A stretch of 64,000 nt of DNA from Janthinobacterium sp. Marseille (lineage in GTDB: Bacteria > Pseudomonadota > Gammaproteobacteria > Burkholderiales > Burkholderiaceae_D): contig NC_009659.1 in NCBI RefSeq assembly GCF_000013625.1, forward strand, positions 1,240,001 through 1,304,000. The letters are read 5' to 3'. Both the position numbers and the translations under genes were made by a program. The notes beneath the pieces are model-generated. The model worked only from the letters and a program-made list of their open reading frames with translations. It had not been told where the DNA came from and did not search any database. Below are positions 1 to 10,070 of the stretch, piece after piece; positions within the stretch are counted from its first letter, which is position 1, and the number at the start of each line of letters is the position of its first letter.

Positions 1-1162
1 CCTCGATCCCATGATTTTGCAGCGTGCCAGCGGAGCTGAAGTCTATGCGCTCGATTTATGGATGGTAGGACTCGACGATTGCCGTCGATTGCTGGCTAAG
101 GCAGCAAGAGAAGTTGATGTGATCCTGATCGAAGGCGTAATGGGTTTGTACGATGGCGATCCTTCATCGGCGGATCTGGCGCGTGCGTTTGGTGTGCCGG
201 TAGTCGTGGTACTGGATGCAGCCAAGATGGCGCAGACGGTGGGGGCGGTAGTGCTCGGTTTGCAGCAATACGGCCCGGTTGACCTGGCCGGCGTGATCGT
301 CAATCGGATTGCCAGCGCATCGCACGCCAAGATGGTGACGCAGGGCATACGCAATGTACCTATCCTCGCGACTTTGTCGAAGCAGGCGCAGGCTTTGCCG
401 GAGCGTCACCTGGGCCTGGTACAGCCGGATGAAATTGCACAGGTCGACCAGGTACTGGACCAGATGGCCGACCAGATAGAAATCGATATGGCGGCATGGG
501 AAGCGATTGCGCCGGTGTCGCTGGATGAGAGCCTGGCTGCAGCGACAATGCCGCAATTGCTGGCAGGTAAAACTATCGCGATTGCACGCGATGCAGCCTT
601 CGCCTTTGTGTATCACGCGAACCTGGAATGCCTGCGCGCTGCCGGTGCGAAGCTGGCATTCTTTTCTCCATTGAATGATGAAGCGATACCGGCCGATGCG
701 AATGCCGTGTATATCCCCGGCGGGTATCCGGAACTGCATTGCGCGACTTTGGCGGGAGCGCAGAACTGGCAGGAATCCATGCGTGCGGCCCATGCGCGGA
801 ATATACCCATCCTCGCAGAATGCGGCGGCATGATGGTGATTGCCGATCATCTGACCGATGCACAGGGCAGGCAATGGCCGATGGTCGGTTTGATGCCGGG
901 TGAGGTGGTAATGCAAGGCAAGCTGGCCGGTCTCGGCATGCAGTCACTGGCGACCGAAGACGGCGAATTGCGCGGCCATGCATTTCATTACTCGACGCTG
1001 AGTACGCCGGTCGAGCCGCAGGCGCAAACCGTCAAACGTTCGAATGGCGCGCAAGGTGAGGCGGTGTACAAGCAGGGTGCATTGACTGCGACTTACTTCC
1101 ACGCCTACTTTTCATCCTGCCCGGCGGCGACCGCGCGGATTTTTGCTCCGAAGGATAAGTGA
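1..1162 (+). CDS. cbiA: Cobyrinic acid a,c-diamide synthase (CbiA/CobB), 5' end missing
   Basis: Glutamine-dependent amidotransferase that amidates carboxylates a and c of cobyrinic acid in corrin synthesis. The reading frame is open at the left window edge: the codons before the first in-window ATG (11) read LDP, giving LDPMIL, a stretch internal to this family, so the true start lies upstream. The N-terminal dethiobiotin-synthetase-like ATPase half is represented by IEGVMGLYDG, followed by a C-terminal class I glutaminase domain with AECGGMM (nucleophile Cys codon at 821-823) and a late HAFHYS segment containing the expected His. The next gene overlaps the stop codon, so these are likely co-transcribed. 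The family assignment is firm; only the N-terminal Walker A part is not visible. Confidence 0.93.
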   Translation, partial: LDPMILQRASGAEVYALDLWMVGLDDCRRLLAKAAREVDVILIEGVMGLYDGDPSSADLARAFGVPVVVVLDAAKMAQTVGAVVLGLQQYGPVDLAGVIVNRIASASHAKMVTQGIRNVPILATLSKQAQALPERHLGLVQPDEIAQVDQVLDQMADQIEIDMAAWEAIAPVSLDESLAAATMPQLLAGKTIAIARDAAFAFVYHANLECLRAAGAKLAFFSPLNDEAIPADANAVYIPGGYPELHCATLAGAQNWQESMRAAHARNIPILAECGGMMVIADHLTDAQGRQWPMVGLMPGEVVMQGKLAGLGMQSLATEDGELRGHAFHYSTLSTPVEPQAQTVKRSNGAQGEAVYKQGALTATYFHAYFSSCPAATARIFAPKDK

Positions 1163-1710
1163 TGATGCGCACACTGGTCATTGGTGGTGCACGTTCCGGC
1201 AAGAGTGCGCATGCAGAAGCGCTGGCGACGGCATCCGGCAAGCCGGTCGTGTATATCGCCACGGCACAAGCCGGTGATGCCGAGATGCAGCTGCGTATCG
1301 CACATCATCGCGCCCGCCGCGATGGACAATGGCAAACGGTGGAGGAAACACTCGCGCTCGGCGACGCAATTCAGCAATACAGTCGGGAGGACAACCTGAT
1401 CCTGGTTGATTGCCTGACAGTCTGGCTATCCAATTTGCTGTTCTCCGAAAACCGTGAATTCCCTGAGGTAGGAACGATAGCTGCGCCGGCTTATTTCACT
1501 GAGCAGCGTGCTGCTTTCTTGCAAGCCCTGACGCAAGCCGCCGGTGACATCATCCTGGTCTCGAATGAAGTCGGGCAGGGCATCGTGCCGCAAGGTGCGA
1601 TTTCACGCTGGTTTGTTGATGAAGCCGGACGCCTGAATCAGTCAGTAGCGGCAACATGCGAGCGTGCAGTGCTGGTCGTGGCGGGTTTGCCGCTGACGCT
1701 GAAGGGCTGA
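1159..1710 (+). CDS. cobU: Adenosylcobinamide kinase/adenosylcobinamide-phosphate guanylyltransferase (CobU/CobP)
   Basis: Bifunctional enzyme of nucleotide-loop assembly: phosphorylates adenosylcobinamide, then transfers GMP to give adenosyl-GDP-cobinamide. The 183-residue length is typical. The N-terminus carries a P-loop GGARSGKS (about residues 9-16), and AHHRARR (residues about 50-56) matches the region holding the guanylylated His in this family. [10 protein letters not shown] and [10 protein letters not shown] are further family blocks. The start is either GTG 1159 (4-base overlap with the cbiA stop) or the ATGs at 1162/1165; the choice changes only one or two residues. The single base gap to cbiB and same-strand packing indicate one cobalamin operon. 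Confidence 0.95.
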   Translation: MMMRTLVIGGARSGKSAHAEALATASGKPVVYIATAQAGDAEMQLRIAHHRARRDGQWQTVEETLALGDAIQQYSREDNLILVDCLTVWLSNLLFSENREFPEVGTIAAPAYFTEQRAAFLQALTQAAGDIILVSNEVGQGIVPQGAISRWFVDEAGRLNQSVAATCERAVLVVAGLPLTLKG

Positions 1711-1711
1711 G

Positions 1712-2653
1712 ATGTTATTTGGTTTGTCTTGCGGCGCGATCGCGATCCTGATGTTGCTCGGCGTATTGCTGGATATGCGCCTGGGTGAAGCGACGCGCTG
1801 GCATCCGTTGGTCGGCTTCGGCAACCTGGCGATACGTATTGAAAAGAAGTTCAACACCGGCGGTTCGCGCATTGCACGCGGTGCATTGGCGTGGATACTG
1901 GTCGTCGCACCGTTTGTCGCAGTCGCCTGGCTGCTGACTTTCTGGGTCGCACAATTCGATGCCTTGTTCGCACTTGGTGTGCATGCCTTGCTATTGTATT
2001 TCAGCCTCGGTTTGCGCAGCCTGCGCGACCACACCTTACCGATAGCACATGCCTTGATGGATGGCGATTTGGCGCAGGCGCGTCTGCTCACTGCACGCAT
2101 CGTCAGCCGCGATACCACGCAGGCGCAAGAAGCCGATCTGGCGAAAGCCGGAGTTGAGTCCTTGTTGGAAAACGGCAATGACGCAGTGTTCGGCACTTTG
2201 TTTTGGTTTGCCGTAGCCGGTGGTCCAGGTGTGGTTTTGTTCCGTCTTGCGAATACGCTCGATGCGATGTGGGGTTACCGCACTCAGCGTTTCAATGAAT
2301 TCGGTCGGGTCGCGGCACGCATTGACGATGTCTTGAATTTCATTCCGGCACGCCTGACGGCACTGTCTTATGCCGTGCTCGGGAATACCAGGCAGGCCTG
2401 GCGATGCTGGCGCGCGCAAGCACCGGCCTGGTCGAGTCCGAATGCGGGGCCGGTGATGTCGGCTGGTGCCGGCGCGCTCGGCATATCGCTGGGTGGTGCG
2501 GCAATTTACGATGGTGAACTTGAACAGCGCCCACCGCTGGGCAGCGGGCCTTTGGCCGCTGGTAAAGATATTGCACGTGCCTGGCGCCTGGTACGTTTGA
2601 CGACGGTTTTGTGGCTGCTGCTGATTTGTATCGCGGGAGTATTCTATGCTTGA
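1712..2653 (+). CDS. cbiB: Adenosylcobinamide-phosphate synthase, integral membrane (CbiB/CobD)
   Basis: Membrane enzyme that attaches the aminopropanol arm to adenosylcobyric acid. The 313-residue protein begins with a hydrophobic helix and has the family blocks RWHPLVGFG near the N-terminus, SRDT and [13 protein letters not shown] in the middle and [10 protein letters not shown] afterwards, with several hydrophobic segments and a C-terminal membrane helix. It starts one base after cobU and overlaps the next gene by 8 bases, the usual partnership, since the downstream PLP enzyme supplies the aminopropanol precursor. Named cbiB here; the same protein is called CobD in aerobic-pathway nomenclature. 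Confidence 0.94.
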   Translation: MLFGLSCGAIAILMLLGVLLDMRLGEATRWHPLVGFGNLAIRIEKKFNTGGSRIARGALAWILVVAPFVAVAWLLTFWVAQFDALFALGVHALLLYFSLGLRSLRDHTLPIAHALMDGDLAQARLLTARIVSRDTTQAQEADLAKAGVESLLENGNDAVFGTLFWFAVAGGPGVVLFRLANTLDAMWGYRTQRFNEFGRVAARIDDVLNFIPARLTALSYAVLGNTRQAWRCWRAQAPAWSSPNAGPVMSAGAGALGISLGGAAIYDGELEQRPPLGSGPLAAGKDIARAWRLVRLTTVLWLLLICIAGVFYA

Positions 2654-3623
2654 GCATGGCGGCAACCTGCACGATGCCATACAGCGTTACGGACGGCCAC
2701 GGGCAGAGTGGCTGGATTTGTCGACAGGCATCAACCCGCAAGCTTATCCGGTACCGCCGTTGACAGCCGATGCCTGGCATCGCTTGCCCGAGCCCAGTAC
2801 GGCTTTGCTGGAAGCGGCGCAGGCTTATTATGGCGCGCCACAACTTTTGCCGGTGGCCGGAACCCAGGCGGCGATACAGGCATTGCCACGCTTGCGAGCG
2901 CACAGCCGCGTGGTGATTGCTGCGCCTTCGTATGCGGAACACAGTTATCAATGGCGGCAAGCGGGTCATGAAGTACATGAAGTGGCCTACGACCGGCTGG
3001 CCGCTGAAATCGATCATTGCGATGTGCTGTCCATCTGTAATCCGAATAATCCGACCGGTGAAAAAATCAGCCCGCAGTTATTGCTCGAATGGTCGGCGCG
3101 ACTCGCGGCCCGTGGCGGCTGGCTGCTTGTGGATGAAGCCTTTGGCGATACCATGCCGGAACAAAGCGTCGCTGCATATACGGCACAGAAGGGTTTGATC
3201 GTATTCCGTTCGGTCGGCAAGTTTTTTGGGCTGGCGGGTTTGCGCCTGGGTTTTGTTGCTGCGCATGCCAACTTATTGCAAGAACTTGCAGATCTGCTGG
3301 GCCCCTGGACCGTCAGCGGCCCGGCACAACAAATAGGCGCTGCAGCGCTGGCTGATACCGTTTGGCAGCAGCAAATGCGCAGGCAGTTGCAGGATAGTGC
3401 CAAGCGTTTGCAACAGATGCTGCAGACGCACGGAATTCAATCAAATGGTACGGAGTTGTTCCAGTACTGGCCGTCATCCAATGCTGTGGGATTTGCCGCG
3501 CATATGGCGCAGCACGGTATCTGGATCAGGATTTTTTCGCATGGCGTGCGCCTCGGTTTGCCGCCGGATGATGCCGGCTGGCTGCGTTTGCAACAGGCGC
3601 TGGCGGATGCGCCATCTACATAG
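2646..3623 (+). CDS. cobC: PLP-dependent threonine-phosphate decarboxylase (CobC/CobD type)
   Basis: Class I/II aminotransferase-fold enzyme expected to decarboxylate L-threonine O-3-phosphate to (R)-1-aminopropan-2-ol phosphate for the corrin side arm. Seen: [10 protein letters not shown] at the N-terminus, the substrate/PLP block [14 protein letters not shown], and the PLP lysine in [12 protein letters not shown] at about residue 192. At 325 residues it is close to the usual family size. It overlaps cbiB by 8 bases and precedes btuF by 19 bases. The alternative is a histidinol-phosphate aminotransferase paralogue, but the N-terminal signature and the cobalamin operon favour the B12 role. 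Symbol usage (cobC or cobD) differs between organisms. Confidence 0.9.
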   Translation: MLEHGGNLHDAIQRYGRPRAEWLDLSTGINPQAYPVPPLTADAWHRLPEPSTALLEAAQAYYGAPQLLPVAGTQAAIQALPRLRAHSRVVIAAPSYAEHSYQWRQAGHEVHEVAYDRLAAEIDHCDVLSICNPNNPTGEKISPQLLLEWSARLAARGGWLLVDEAFGDTMPEQSVAAYTAQKGLIVFRSVGKFFGLAGLRLGFVAAHANLLQELADLLGPWTVSGPAQQIGAAALADTVWQQQMRRQLQDSAKRLQQMLQTHGIQSNGTELFQYWPSSNAVGFAAHMAQHGIWIRIFSHGVRLGLPPDDAGWLRLQQALADAPST

Positions 3624-3642
3624 AAGTTTCACAGGACATGAA

Positions 3643-4539
3643 ATGAACAAGTTTTTCTTGCAAGCCCTGCTACTAAGTACAACCCTTATCGCCGGTGGCG
3701 CTGCTGCTGCAATCACGGTGAAGGACGATGGTGGCAATACAGTCACGCTGAACAAACCGGCACAGCGCATCATTTCATTGGCGCCGCATGCAACCGAGTT
3801 GATTTTTGCTGCCGGTGGCGGCGATCGTATTGTCGGTACCGTCGGCTATAGCGATTATCCGGCGGAAGCCTTGAAGATCCCGCGCGTCGGCAGCCATCAG
3901 CAAATTGATGTGGAGCGCATCATCGCGCTCAAACCAGACTTGCTGGTGGTCTGGCTGCACGGCAATTCCGAGCGCCAGCTCGAGCATGTGCGCAAGCTCG
4001 GCATTCCCTTTTATTTCAGTGAACCGAAGAAGCTGGCCGATATCCCGACCAGCATAGAACGCCTGGGCATGTTGATGGGCACCGAGCAGCAAGCAAGTAA
4101 AGTCGCCGCGGCAGAACGTGTCGAACTGGCGCGACTGGCGGCGCAATACCGCAACCGGCCGACGGTACGCATGTTTTATCAGGTGTGGGGCAAGCCGGTG
4201 TACACACTGAACGGCGGCAATATCATGAGTGATGTGATCCACCTGTGCGGTGGTGAAAACATCTTCGCCAATTTGTCGATTCCGGCACCTGTCGTGACGA
4301 CGGAAGCGGTGTTGCTGGAAAACCCGGAAGTGATGATGACAGGTGACCGCCAGGCGGAGAAATCGGGCGGACTCGAAATCTGGAAACAATATAAAAATAT
4401 ACTCGCGGTCAAAAACGACAATATGTTCTCGGTCGATGCCGACCTGGTGAATCGTGCCGGTCCACGCCTGATCGAAGGCGCTGCGATGGTATGTGAAAAG
4501 CTGGAACTCGCACGCAGCCGTCGTACCAACAAGCCATAA
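3643..4539 (+). CDS. btuF: Periplasmic cobalamin-binding protein, BtuF-like
   Basis: Substrate-binding protein for ABC import of vitamin B12 or cobinamide. I place the start at ATG 3643, which gives a signal peptide (MNKFFLQ, then hydrophobic [10 protein letters not shown], cleavage after an AAA stretch near residue 20); the frame is open further upstream, but that part overlaps cobC and is not plausible. The mature protein begins with a TVKDDGG block and [20 protein letters not shown], typical of the class III (BtuF/FhuD) fold, and keeps VGYSDYP. The permease and ATPase partners (BtuC, BtuD) are not in the window. Its place inside the cobalamin operon supports B12 over siderophore as ligand. 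Confidence 0.88.
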   Translation: MNKFFLQALLLSTTLIAGGAAAAITVKDDGGNTVTLNKPAQRIISLAPHATELIFAAGGGDRIVGTVGYSDYPAEALKIPRVGSHQQIDVERIIALKPDLLVVWLHGNSERQLEHVRKLGIPFYFSEPKKLADIPTSIERLGMLMGTEQQASKVAAAERVELARLAAQYRNRPTVRMFYQVWGKPVYTLNGGNIMSDVIHLCGGENIFANLSIPAPVVTTEAVLLENPEVMMTGDRQAEKSGGLEIWKQYKNILAVKNDNMFSVDADLVNRAGPRLIEGAAMVCEKLELARSRRTNKP

Positions 4540-4544
4540 GCAAA

Positions 4545-5993
4545 GTGAAACTACACACACTGATGGTGCAAGGTACCACTTCCGACGCCGGCAAGACGAC
4601 GCTGGTTGCCGCACTCTGTCGTTTGCTGGCGCAGGAGGGTGTCAGGGTCGTGCCCTTCAAGCCGCAGAATATGGCGCTCAACAGTGCAGTCACAGCGGAT
4701 GGGGGCGAGATCGGGCGTGCGCAGGCATTGCAGGCGGTCGCCGCGGGTTTGCAGCCGCATACGGATATGAATCCTATCCTGCTCAAGCCTTCGAGCGATA
4801 CCGGTGCGCAAGTCATCATCCATGGCAAGGCGCGTAGCGATATGAATGCGCGTGATTACCATGCGTACAAACCTATAGCGATGCAGGCGGTGCTGGAATC
4901 TTATCAACGCCTGCAAACGCAATACGAGTCAGTGTTGGTGGAAGGTGCCGGCAGTCCGGCCGAAGTGAATTTGCGTGAGCGCGATATCGCCAATATGGGT
5001 TTTGCCGAAGCGGTGGATTGCCCGGTCATCCTGGTAGCCGATATTGATCGCGGCGGTGTGTTCGCACACATCATTGGCACGCTGGCCTGCCTGTCCGAGA
5101 GTGAGCGCAGACGCACGGTGGGCTTTGTCATCAATCGCTTCCGCGGCGATATCAGTTTGCTGGAACCCGGCCTGAAATGGCTGGAAGAACAAACCGGCAA
5201 GCCGGTGCTGGCGGTTTTACCTTATTTGCACGGCCTCTTCCTCGACGCCGAAGATGCGGTCGAGCATACGCAAGCGGTACGCGGTGCTTTCCGCGTGGTG
5301 GTGCCGGTGCCGCCGCGCATCAGCAACCATACCGATTTCGACGCCTTGCGCGCGCATCCGGAAATCGACCTGCAACTGGTAGGGCCGGGGCAGCCGATTC
5401 CTGCGGCCGACCTGATCATCCTGCCCGGCAGCAAAAATACCCGTGGTGACCTCGAGTGGCTGATTGCGAATGGCTGGCGCGAAGCTTTGCTGCGCCATCT
5501 TCGTTACGGCGGCAAGATCATCGGCATTTGCGGTGGCTATCAAATGCTGGGTATGACGGTGGCCGATCCGCATGGCGTCGAAGGGACGCCCGGTGAGTCT
5601 GCCGGTTTGGGTTTGCTGGATGTCGCCACCGAGTTAACCCGCGACAAGCGCCTTGAGCAGGTCAGCGGTGTGTGTGCTTTTGCCGATGTGGGCGTCAGTG
5701 GCTATGAAATCCATATGGGTACATCCGACGGCGCAGCACGTGCGCAGCCGGCCTTCCTGATAGATGGCCGGCCGGAAGGTGCGCGCTCCGCCGACGACCA
5801 GGTGCTCGGTACCTATCTGCATGGTTTGTTTGATACCCCGGACGCTTGCGCGGCCTTGTTGCATTGGGCGGGGCTTAATAGCGATGTCCGGGTCGATACC
5901 GCCCAATTGCGTGAAGCCAGCCTGCAGCGCCTGGCCGCCGCCGCCCGTCCTTTGCTGGCAGCCTTGCGGGCCTTGCCCGATTACAGCCGTTGA
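4545..5993 (+). CDS. cobQ: Cobyric acid synthase (CobQ/CbiP)
   Basis: Glutamine- and ATP-dependent amidation of carboxylates b, d, e and g of adenosylcobyrinic a,c-diamide. At 482 residues it is full length. The N-terminal ATPase domain starts with [13 protein letters not shown] (P-loop near residues 8-20), then [23 protein letters not shown] and DIDRGGVFA. The C-terminal glutaminase domain has [10 protein letters not shown] with the nucleophile at about Cys329 and YLHGLFD with the catalytic His. The start is GTG at 4545, only 5 bases after btuF; ATG 4563 would cut into the conserved N-terminus. Last gene of the cobalamin run. Confidence 0.95.
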   Translation: MKLHTLMVQGTTSDAGKTTLVAALCRLLAQEGVRVVPFKPQNMALNSAVTADGGEIGRAQALQAVAAGLQPHTDMNPILLKPSSDTGAQVIIHGKARSDMNARDYHAYKPIAMQAVLESYQRLQTQYESVLVEGAGSPAEVNLRERDIANMGFAEAVDCPVILVADIDRGGVFAHIIGTLACLSESERRRTVGFVINRFRGDISLLEPGLKWLEEQTGKPVLAVLPYLHGLFLDAEDAVEHTQAVRGAFRVVVPVPPRISNHTDFDALRAHPEIDLQLVGPGQPIPAADLIILPGSKNTRGDLEWLIANGWREALLRHLRYGGKIIGICGGYQMLGMTVADPHGVEGTPGESAGLGLLDVATELTRDKRLEQVSGVCAFADVGVSGYEIHMGTSDGAARAQPAFLIDGRPEGARSADDQVLGTYLHGLFDTPDACAALLHWAGLNSDVRVDTAQLREASLQRLAAAARPLLAALRALPDYSR

Positions 5994-6097
5994 TATTGTC
6001 GTATTCCCGCGACGGGGCTGGAGTTAGCACAATGCCGTATTGACCTTGCAACGCAGCATGATATTCTTGTTTGAAAATCAATTCGAAGGCCGGGCTG

Positions 6098-6118
6098 TGC
6101 CTGACTGATGGTCAGGCA
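6098..6118. repeat. Hairpin-forming inverted repeat between cobQ and parA
   Basis: Eight-base arms TGCCTGAC and GTCAGGCA flank a 5-base loop, 105 bases after cobQ and 65 bases before the ParA gene. No T-tract follows, so it is not a classical rho-independent terminator. It could be a weak stop signal or a leader hairpin. The rest of 5994-6182 shows nothing else I can name. Confidence 0.35.
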
Positions 6119-6182
6119 GCAAGCCTGATCCCGGCCTGAGTCCAAGCAGCACGAGCGGAATACCACATTAAAGGGGAACTTC

Positions 6183-6797
6183 ATGCCAGTGATCGTCATC
6201 GCCAATCCGAAGGGCGGCGTAGGAAAAAGCACGCTTGCCACCAATATTGCCGGATATTTCGCCGCGCAGGGTCATAGCGTGATGCTGGGTGATGTCGATG
6301 TGCAGCAGTCTTCGCGCTCCTGGCTGGCCTTGCGTCCCGCATCCTTGCCGCCTATCCAGGCCTGGGAAATCGATGACGGCCATGTCGCCAAACCACCGAA
6401 GGGTACTACCCATATCGTGCTGGATACACCGGCCGGTTTCAGTGGCAAGCGCTTTGAAAAAGTCATGCAGATCGCCGACAAGGTCATCGTACCTTTGCAG
6501 CCATCGATGTTCGATATCCTGGCGACCCAGGAATTCCTGCAAAAGCTGGCGCAGCGTAAAGACAAGTTTGATCTCGGTGTACTCGGCATGCGTGTCAATA
6601 GTCGCACCCGTGCCGCCGACCAATTGACGCAATACGTGAACGGACTCGGGATCCCGGTCCTCGGTTTTTTGCGCGATACGCAAAACTATGTACAACTGGC
6701 CGCGCATGGCAGCACCATCTGGGATATCGCACCATCACGTGTGGAAAAGGACCTGGAGCAGTGGCAGGATCTGATGCAGTGGCTTGAGAAAAAATGA
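6183..6797 (+). CDS. Orphan ParA/MinD-family ATPase
   Basis: P-loop ATPase of the ParA/MinD/Mrp superfamily, 204 residues, so a short form without an N-terminal DNA-binding HTH. The deviant Walker A is KGGVGKST (residues 10-17, signature Lys present), followed by DVDVQQSSRSW, LDTPAG (Walker A' region) and VIVPLQPSMFD. No parB or centromere-like repeats lie nearby, so chromosome or plasmid partition is not indicated; short ParAs of this kind often position other cargo. The AGGGGAACTTC upstream is an adequate ribosome site. The stop overlaps the DinB-like gene (ATGA), so the two are translated together. The cargo is unknown. Confidence 0.85.
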   Translation: MPVIVIANPKGGVGKSTLATNIAGYFAAQGHSVMLGDVDVQQSSRSWLALRPASLPPIQAWEIDDGHVAKPPKGTTHIVLDTPAGFSGKRFEKVMQIADKVIVPLQPSMFDILATQEFLQKLAQRKDKFDLGVLGMRVNSRTRAADQLTQYVNGLGIPVLGFLRDTQNYVQLAAHGSTIWDIAPSRVEKDLEQWQDLMQWLEKK

Positions 6798-7309
6798 TTA
6801 CACCTGAATACGCGAATTTGCTTGCACGTTATAACCGCTGGATGAATGACAAGATTTACGCTGCCAGCGAGCAATTAAGCGACGCGGAACGCAAGGCCGA
6901 CCGCGGCGCATTCTTCAAGTCCATTCATTCGACGCTGAATCACCTGGTGTGGGGCGACGCGATGTGGCTGGGGCGTTTTACCAAAGGCACCGCGCTGGAA
7001 CGGCCTATGCCGACTACACCCGGCGGCGTTGATGTGCATGCTGACTGGGAGGGGTTGAAAGCGGCACGTGCTGTGCTGGACGAAGAATTGCTGGTATGGG
7101 CTGCCAGCCTGGATGCGAACTGGCTGGCAAGTGATTTCAGCTGGTATAGCGGTATGACCAAAAGTATGCGCAGTGGCCCGGCATGGCAATCTGTCGCGCA
7201 TATGTTTAATCATCAGACCCATCATCGCGGACAGGTCACTACCTTGTTGTCGCAGCAGCGTGTCGACATCGGCGCGACTGATTTAATGATGATGCCCAGA
7301 GAGGCGTGA
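6794..7309 (+). CDS. DinB-family (metal-binding four-helix bundle) protein
   Basis: A 171-residue DinB/YfiT-like putative metalloprotein, a family that includes thiol-dependent transferases and many members of unknown function. Family features seen: N-terminal LARYNRWMNDKIY, the first metal-ligand His in HSTLNHLVWGD (about residue 42), DFSWYSG in the middle, and the C-terminal HMFNHQTHHRGQ that supplies the other two histidines. The start codon overlaps the parA stop by 4 bases. The reaction cannot be deduced; detoxification or thiol-cofactor-dependent transfer is a family-level guess only. Confidence 0.85.
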   Translation: MITPEYANLLARYNRWMNDKIYAASEQLSDAERKADRGAFFKSIHSTLNHLVWGDAMWLGRFTKGTALERPMPTTPGGVDVHADWEGLKAARAVLDEELLVWAASLDANWLASDFSWYSGMTKSMRSGPAWQSVAHMFNHQTHHRGQVTTLLSQQRVDIGATDLMMMPREA

Positions 7310-7390
7310 TCAATGGTGACAGTTGTCATCAAGAAGTAATGCAGTGTGGGTAGCATGCAGACACTTACTCATCCTGGAGAGTGTGTCTTC

Positions 7391-7765
7391 ATGAATGCGC
7401 ATGGTGCTTTACCCAATCCCGAACCCCGCCGCAAGGAACAGCGCTTCGTCTTTCGCCGACGCGGGCTGATGACGCGTGGTGCGACTACCACGCAAATCCA
7501 TACTGTCGATGTTTCCACGCAAGGGATGGGAGTGATGGGGCCGGAACCAGTCCGGACCGGGGAGGTGTGCGCCATTATGCTGGATGCGCTGGTGGGCGGA
7601 CGCATGATGCAATTGAAGTTTACCGGCAAGGCGGTGGATTGCACACTCGCAGGTATCCAGGGTTTTCGCACCAGCTTGTATATCGATGGCAGCGTGGAAG
7701 CGCATCAACTGCAGTTGCAAAAGATTATTGCGACCTGTTCGACCACGATGCGTGACCTGGGCTGA
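7391..7765 (+). CDS. PilZ-domain protein, probable c-di-GMP receptor
   Basis: Small single-domain protein of 124 residues from the preferred start ATG 7391, which has GGAGA 10 bases upstream; an upstream in-frame ATG at 7346 would add 15 unconserved residues. The c-di-GMP binding signature is present: an RxxxR cluster (R14-R18, within RRKEQR) and DxSxxG (D40, S42, G45 in DVSTQG), followed by hydrophobic strand segments of the beta-barrel. Likely a cytoplasmic effector of cyclic-di-GMP signalling, for example in motility or surface behaviour. No partner enzyme lies beside it, so the target is unknown. Confidence 0.82.
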   Translation: MNAHGALPNPEPRRKEQRFVFRRRGLMTRGATTTQIHTVDVSTQGMGVMGPEPVRTGEVCAIMLDALVGGRMMQLKFTGKAVDCTLAGIQGFRTSLYIDGSVEAHQLQLQKIIATCSTTMRDLG

Positions 7766-7831
7766 TTAGAACGCATCTCACGGATATTGATGAAATGAGT
7801 TCTAGCTACCGCGCAGGCCCGACGCACATCA

Positions 7832-8680
<849 letters not shown>

Positions 8681-8757
8681 TTAGTGAATTGGTCGCCGCC
8701 TCAGTACTTCAGCGGTGAAGGAACGAATGAGTAATCCGGGATGATAAGGGCGAGTGT

Positions 8758-9636
8758 TTAACTTGGCGCGTAAGCCAGTCGCACGTAAATTGGCGCAAAC
8801 GGTTCCGCCTGCGTGATTTCGATCAGGGTTTCCTTGGCCAGCTCGAGCAGGGCGACGAAGTTGACCACGACTACCGGCACGCCGCGTGACGGGTCGAACA
8901 AGTCGGCAAACTCGACAAATTTGGTGGATTGCAGACGACGCAGGATGGCGGTCATGTGTTCACGCACCGATAATTCTTCGCGGCTGATCATGTGATGCGC
9001 GGTCAGCTTGGCGCGTTTGAGCAAATCAGCCCAGGCTTGCTGCAGATCGACGACTTCCACTTCAGGCCAGCGCGTGACGATGCTTTGTTCGATATAAATC
9101 TGCGTACGCACATAATCGCGCCCCAGCTGCGGCAGCGCATCGATTTGTTGTGAGGCCAGTTTCATTTGCTCGTATTCGAGCAGGCGACGTACCAGTTCGG
9201 CGCGCGGATCGGCCGCTTCTTCACCGGTGTCCGCCTTGCGTACCGGCAGCAGCATGCGCGATTTGATTTCAATCAGCATCGCTGCCATCAGCAGGTATTC
9301 GGCAGCCAGCTCCAGATTGTGCAGGCGGATCTGGTCGACGTACTGCAGGTACTGTTTGGTAACCTGCGCCATCGGGATGTCGAGGATATTGAAGTTCTGC
9401 TTGCGGATCAGGTAGAGCAGGAGATCGAGCGGACCTTCAAAGGCTTCGAGGAAAACTTCGAGTGCATCCGGCGGGATATATAAATCCGTCGGCATGCGGA
9501 ACAAGGGCTCGCCGTAGAGGCGTGCATACGCAACGCCATCGATGACATCCGGCGTGGTATCCGGTCTGCCTTCGACTACAAGATCAGGCGCACTTGAGGG
9601 CAAGTGCGCCAGCATCGTGTTCGGGCCCGTGCTCAT
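8758..9636 (-). CDS. scpA: Segregation and condensation protein A (kleisin)
   Basis: Kleisin subunit that bridges SMC heads with ScpB in chromosome condensation. The 292-residue protein has an N-terminal extension of about 55 residues before the conserved FEGPLDLLLYLIRKQNFNI block, then IPMAQVTKQYL and EYLLMAAMLIEIKSRMLLP, and a C-terminal winged-helix part ending with LLELAKETLIEITQ, which binds the SMC head. It directly follows the DUF3460 gene with no spacing (stop 9637, start 9636). scpB and smc are not in the window. Confidence 0.93.
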   Translation of the reverse strand: MSTGPNTMLAHLPSSAPDLVVEGRPDTTPDVIDGVAYARLYGEPLFRMPTDLYIPPDALEVFLEAFEGPLDLLLYLIRKQNFNILDIPMAQVTKQYLQYVDQIRLHNLELAAEYLLMAAMLIEIKSRMLLPVRKADTGEEAADPRAELVRRLLEYEQMKLASQQIDALPQLGRDYVRTQIYIEQSIVTRWPEVEVVDLQQAWADLLKRAKLTAHHMISREELSVREHMTAILRRLQSTKFVEFADLFDPSRGVPVVVVNFVALLELAKETLIEITQAEPFAPIYVRLAYAPS

Positions 9637-9849
9637 TTATTTCAGTTTGTTTTGATACACGTAGGCTTGCTGGCTGACGTTGGACGCCTTGGTGCGCGCT
9701 TGCTGGTCGAGGTCGATCGGGCTTTTATCCCACAGCAAGGCACGGCCTGCGCGCTGCGATTCTTCCAGGTTCGGATTCTTTTCCTTCAGCGAGCTGATGA
9801 ACTGAGTGATTTCAGACTGGTAGTTGGAATGCTGTTTGCTAAGTTTCAT
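9637..9849 (-). CDS. DUF3460 small protein
   Basis: A 70-residue, charged, soluble protein of unknown function matching the DUF3460 family, which I know mainly from betaproteobacteria. Seen: an N-terminal YQSEITQFISSLKEKNP helix, then the conserved-looking GRALLWDKSPIDLD and a C-terminal YVYQNKL. It abuts scpA immediately and on the same strand, so it is probably co-translated with it; a link to chromosome segregation is inference from position only. Confidence 0.8.
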   Translation of the reverse strand: MKLSKQHSNYQSEITQFISSLKEKNPNLEESQRAGRALLWDKSPIDLDQQARTKASNVSQQAYVYQNKLK

Positions 9850-10070
9850 GAATAAATTGGCAACAAGTTAGAGTCAGACGCTATTTTACCTTGTCTTGTC
9901 GGCTAAGCTGCTATCGAAACGGTAAGTGTCTCAGATATGTCAATCCGGCATTATTTTGTTGCCCGTAATATTGCTATCATGTGTTTTCTGCAATATTGAC
10001 GAAAGTCACCGGGCGGCCGTATTCCGGCCGCAGTGTAGCGCCCTGGATGAGCTTGAAAATGGGAAAAATC

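Noticed and set aside
6183..6797. Plasmid or chromosome partition locus
   Set aside because: No parB, no parS-like repeats and no replication genes are nearby; only the ATPase is present.
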